Assembly: GCA_022736205.1 (NCBI GenBank)
Contig: DZAT01000004.1
Span: 1 to 54,335 of the forward strand
Direction: 5' to 3'
Origin: Thiomicrospira cyclica
Lineage (GTDB): Bacteria; Pseudomonadota; Gammaproteobacteria; Thiomicrospirales; Thiomicrospiraceae
DNA: 54,335 nt
Shown here: in pieces, positions 51,561 to 54,335 of the stretch
How the letters are laid out: each line of letters starts with the position of its first letter
Numbering within the stretch: the stretch's first letter is position 1
Notes under the pieces: generated by a model
What the model saw: only the letters and a program-made list of their open reading frames with translations
Database searches by the model: none
Told to the model about the DNA's origin: nothing
Translations under genes and position numbers: made by a program

Positions 51561-52871
51561 ATGATGCATTTAGCGGCACACCATCGGCTTAAAATAATAC
51601 TAAGTGCTTTTATTGGTGCGTCGGTATCTGCTTGTGCTACCGACATTTCGCTTAATGAAAAACCTTTGCCTGAGTCATCCTACATAGCATCTCCCTCGCC
51701 TTCATTGCCAGCACCCAAAGAAAAAAACACAGCGACACATTCAGTCATCTCCTTTGACGTTTGGCTGCAAGCATTAATAGCAGAAGCAGAACGCAAAGGC
51801 ATCAGTAAACAATCTATTGAGCTTGCACGTCCTTATCTCAACATTAACGAAAAAATACGCGATTTTGATCAACAGCAACCCGAATTTACACAAACATTTT
51901 GGACGTATCTCGATAAACGCACCTCTGAACTACGCGTTCAAGCAGGAAGACTACAACAATTTACACATCACGCTCTGCTAACTAAAATTGAACAAGACTA
52001 CGGGGTACCATCAGAAATATTGGTATCTTTTTGGGGATTGGAAACCAACTACGGCACGTATTTAGGTGATTTTTCGACGCTAGAAGCACTAACAACGCTT
52101 GCTTACGATCCAAGAAGAAGTGACTTTTTTCGTAAAGAGTTACTCGCTGCATTACAAATTATCGAACTGGGTAATGTGACCGCAAAAGAAATGCGTGGCT
52201 CTTGGGCTGGTGCTATTGGTCAGATGCAGTTTATGCCGACGGTTTATTTAAAACACGCCACAGATGCTGATGGAGATAATAAAGTCAATTTATGGCGAAG
52301 CACAGCAGATGCATTAGCATCGGCAGCGCGTTATTTAAAATCAGCAGGTTGGGTTGCACACCAACCTTGGCTACAAGAAGTGATCTTACCCAATCACTTT
52401 GACTATGCATTGGCAGATGGCAAAAACGAATTTTCGACGACACAATTACAGCAGTTGGGTATCTTACCACGTTCTGGAAACTGGCTGTCTTCAGATGGCG
52501 GCATGGTAACTTTGTTATTGCCAGCGGGCTATGAGGGTCCTGCTTTTGCGACCTGGTCTAACTTTAAGGTCATTAAGCGCTGGAATAATTCTAATAACTA
52601 TGCACTCAGTGTTGGCATTTTGGCACACAGACTGTCAAACAATACGGAACCCAAGCTTAACATCCCTAAGCAAGTACGTCCTTGGTCGCGTCAATTTATT
52701 GTTCAGTTACAAGAAACACTCACGCGAGCTGGCTTCAGCACCGAGGGCACAGATGGCTGGTTTGGCGCTCGTAGCATTCAAGCGCTGCGCAATTTTCAAA
52801 AAGCAAATAATCTTCCTGCAGATGGTTATCCAAATGCTAAAACGCTTGAGTTGCTCAATCTTACCCCTTGA
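51561..52871 (+). CDS. MltB-family lytic murein transglycosylase with peptidoglycan-binding domain
   Basis: The 436-residue lipoprotein (lipobox SVSAC, Cys25) has the SLT_2 lytic-transglycosylase domain with FWGLETNYGTYLGDFSTLEALTTLAYDPRR (catalytic Glu in GLETNYG), GSWAGAIGQMQFMP, and AARYLKSAGW. A C-terminal peptidoglycan_binding_1 domain follows (about 375-436, LTRAGFSTEGTDGWFGARSIQALRNFQ). It is the MltB-like type with the extra cell-wall-binding domain. It lies 12 bases after the ArsR-type gene, so the two could be co-transcribed, an unusual partnership. Confidence 0.93.
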   Translation: MMHLAAHHRLKIILSAFIGASVSACATDISLNEKPLPESSYIASPSPSLPAPKEKNTATHSVISFDVWLQALIAEAERKGISKQSIELARPYLNINEKIRDFDQQQPEFTQTFWTYLDKRTSELRVQAGRLQQFTHHALLTKIEQDYGVPSEILVSFWGLETNYGTYLGDFSTLEALTTLAYDPRRSDFFRKELLAALQIIELGNVTAKEMRGSWAGAIGQMQFMPTVYLKHATDADGDNKVNLWRSTADALASAARYLKSAGWVAHQPWLQEVILPNHFDYALADGKNEFSTTQLQQLGILPRSGNWLSSDGGMVTLLLPAGYEGPAFATWSNFKVIKRWNNSNNYALSVGILAHRLSNNTEPKLNIPKQVRPWSRQFIVQLQETLTRAGFSTEGTDGWFGARSIQALRNFQKANNLPADGYPNAKTLELLNLTP

Positions 52872-52929
52872 CCTAGCTCAAAAAAATAGATACCTTAACC
52901 AAATAAGATAGTAGCAGGATAGCAATGTA

Positions 52930-54335
52930 ATGGTCGAACAAGAAATCCGTATCAAACAAATTATCGAAAGCTTACCCGATGCGATCGTCGTTGGCGACAT
53001 ATCGGGCAACGTCAAGTATTTGAATCCTGCTTCTATTGCTTTATTAGGTTATAGTGCCAAAGATGCAATGGGTCGACCACTATCAGATATTGTTACCCTT
53101 GTCGATGAAAACACGGATGAAGCGATTCCCAGCATTGGTTTAAAAGCAATCTTATCGGGTCAAGACGAAACAGCAGGTGGTAATGCACTTTTGATTGGTC
53201 GAGATGGCATGAGTGAACTCCCTGTTGAAGTTGTCGCCCGCCCGCTTCGCACACCTGATAACACCATCAATGGGTCTTTGTTAACCATTCACGATGTTCG
53301 ATTAGCACGGTTCTCGCGCAAGCAGCTATCTTGGAATGCCAGTCACGATCCTTTAACGGGCATTTATAACAAGTTTGAGTTTGATCGCCAGGCCAGTGCC
53401 TTACTTTTAACAGCCAAACGTGATAAAAGTCACCACGCGCTGCTGCTTGTTGACCTAGATCACTTTCGACACTTAAATGAAATGGCAGATCATAATGAAG
53501 GTGATAATTTATTAATTCAGGTAGCACAATTGTTGCGTGGTGTACTGCGCGCTAATGATTCTGTTTTTAGATCATCCGCAGACCGTTTTTTAATTCTCTT
53601 ACCTCACTGTCAAATCGCAACAGCCGAAAAAATAGCGGATAATATTCGTCAACAAATAGAAAATATTGTTGTTGACTTGGGTAATGGACACTGGCCAGTA
53701 ACAGCAAGTGTTGGTATCACAACGATCAGCGAAGAAGGGGCTGCGACGGCAACTCAGTTTTTACACGAAGTAGAAAGCGCTAGTTTCGCTGCAAAGCAAA
53801 ATGGACGCAATCAAATTAGCGTCTTTAATTCAGAAAAAAGCAAACAATACAATAAAGAACTTCTGTCTCTTAAAACAGCCATTAACAACGGCGATTTTCG
53901 TTTATATTACCAAATGATTAAGGCAACAGGAAGTGGTTTACCCTTATGTGAAATACTCTTACGTCGTGTCGATGCATTAGGTAACGAACACGAACCCGCC
54001 TCTTTCTTGCCAATCTGTGAACGCAGCGGTTTAATTGTGGAGTTAGATGCATGGGTAGTTAGAAACTTGCTAGAAATGCTTGCCTTTAATCCCAGTTTGG
54101 CGCAACAATTTGCACGCATTCATATTAATTTATCTGCTTATTCTTTTGCTAGCAGCAGCTTTTTAGAAGAAATGCGTGCGCTTATCTCTAACTATCGATT
54201 ACCATTTGGTTTGGTTTGTTTTGAAGTGAGCGAAGCTTCTGTCATGAAAAATTTAAACCATGCACAACATTTTATGAATGCACTCGCTGAGCTAGGCTGC
54301 CGTTTTGCACTCGATGATGTTGATGCAGATTTGAC
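52930..54335 (+). CDS. PAS-GGDEF-EAL protein with degenerate GGDEF (partial at window edge)
   Basis: The frame is open from the ATG at 52930 to the end of the window (468 residues), so the 3' end is missing. It has an N-terminal PAS domain (about 5-120, KYLNPASIALLGYS), a GGDEF domain and the start of an EAL domain. The GGDEF core reads SADRF in FRSSADRFLILL in place of GGDEF, so cyclase activity is unlikely. LVDLDHFRHLNE and SVGITTI are kept. In EAL the motif is EIL (CEILLRR) with the Glu kept; INLSAYSF, FEVSEAS and ALDDV follow. It may be a phosphodiesterase or a c-di-GMP- or GTP-sensing protein. Long enough to be confident of domain calls. Confidence 0.9.
   Translation, partial: MVEQEIRIKQIIESLPDAIVVGDISGNVKYLNPASIALLGYSAKDAMGRPLSDIVTLVDENTDEAIPSIGLKAILSGQDETAGGNALLIGRDGMSELPVEVVARPLRTPDNTINGSLLTIHDVRLARFSRKQLSWNASHDPLTGIYNKFEFDRQASALLLTAKRDKSHHALLLVDLDHFRHLNEMADHNEGDNLLIQVAQLLRGVLRANDSVFRSSADRFLILLPHCQIATAEKIADNIRQQIENIVVDLGNGHWPVTASVGITTISEEGAATATQFLHEVESASFAAKQNGRNQISVFNSEKSKQYNKELLSLKTAINNGDFRLYYQMIKATGSGLPLCEILLRRVDALGNEHEPASFLPICERSGLIVELDAWVVRNLLEMLAFNPSLAQQFARIHINLSAYSFASSSFLEEMRALISNYRLPFGLVCFEVSEASVMKNLNHAQHFMNALAELGCRFALDDVDADL

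Noticed and set aside
1..54335. CRISPR arrays, prophage genes or complete insertion sequences
   Set aside because: No regularly spaced repeats, transposase, integrase or phage structural genes were seen.

Overview
The window looks like a chromosomal segment of a gammaproteobacterium with moderately AT-leaning DNA. The evidence is the combination of mnmA-hflD, minCDE, tsaB with a YoaA/DinG helicase, rluA-slt, dksA-gluQ and the rimP-nusA-infB-rbfA-truB order, together with gammaproteobacterial-type sequences. I could not fix the genus. Most of the DNA is core chromosome, with several accessory or regulatory blocks between the core genes.

Layout. 0-3.3 kb (minus strand): a conserved hypothetical gene, an SlpA-type FKBP, sucC-sucD and a class III Fic AMP-transferase that runs off the left edge. 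3.3-5.1 kb (plus): mnmA-hflD. 5.1-7.2 kb (minus): ovoA for ovothiol, with sulfoxide synthase and N-methyltransferase fused. 7.3-12 kb (minus): minE-minD-minC, then tsaB and a DinG/YoaA helicase. 12-13.5 kb: a small accessory patch with a HigB/HigA-type toxin-antitoxin pair, a lipoprotein gene and a decayed ORF. 13.6-16.4 kb (plus): rluA-slt. 16.5-30.6 kb: two complete heavy-metal RND efflux operons on the minus strand. Each ends in a PII-like gene of the PII-NG type, and cbbY-like, dksA and gluQ lie between them. The DksA has lost three of its four zinc cysteines.

30.6-43.0 kb is the most interesting part. A MerR-type regulator with a cobalamin-binding domain (LitR/CarH-like, with the W-x9-EH and E-x-H-x-x-G motifs) heads a minus-strand run with a photolyase and a CBS-PAS-GGDEF-EAL protein. 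Divergently, it faces a plus-strand run of nine genes: EAL phosphodiesterase, periplasmic glutathione peroxidase-like protein, FAD amine oxidase-like protein, DUF1365, a cyclopropane-fatty-acid-synthase-like methyltransferase, a short-chain dehydrogenase, an NTF2-like protein, a CIA30-like protein and a DUF3429 membrane protein. This reads as a light or singlet-oxygen response module that links B12 photoreception, DNA repair, membrane-lipid modification and c-di-GMP. Two of its genes (the GGDEF-EAL and the CFA-like gene) carry single-base frameshifts.

43-51 kb (minus): a cyclic-nucleotide-binding protein, then truB-rbfA-infB-nusA-rimP behind a strong promoter whose short leader holds an intrinsic-terminator hairpin, then a CtpA protease. 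51.1-54.3 kb (plus): an ArsR-family regulator with the two-cysteine spacing of persulfide sensors and a perfect 15-base palindrome in its promoter region, an MltB-like transglycosylase, and a PAS-GGDEF-EAL protein cut by the right edge, whose GGDEF site is degenerate. I found no rRNA, tRNA, complete insertion sequence or CRISPR array.
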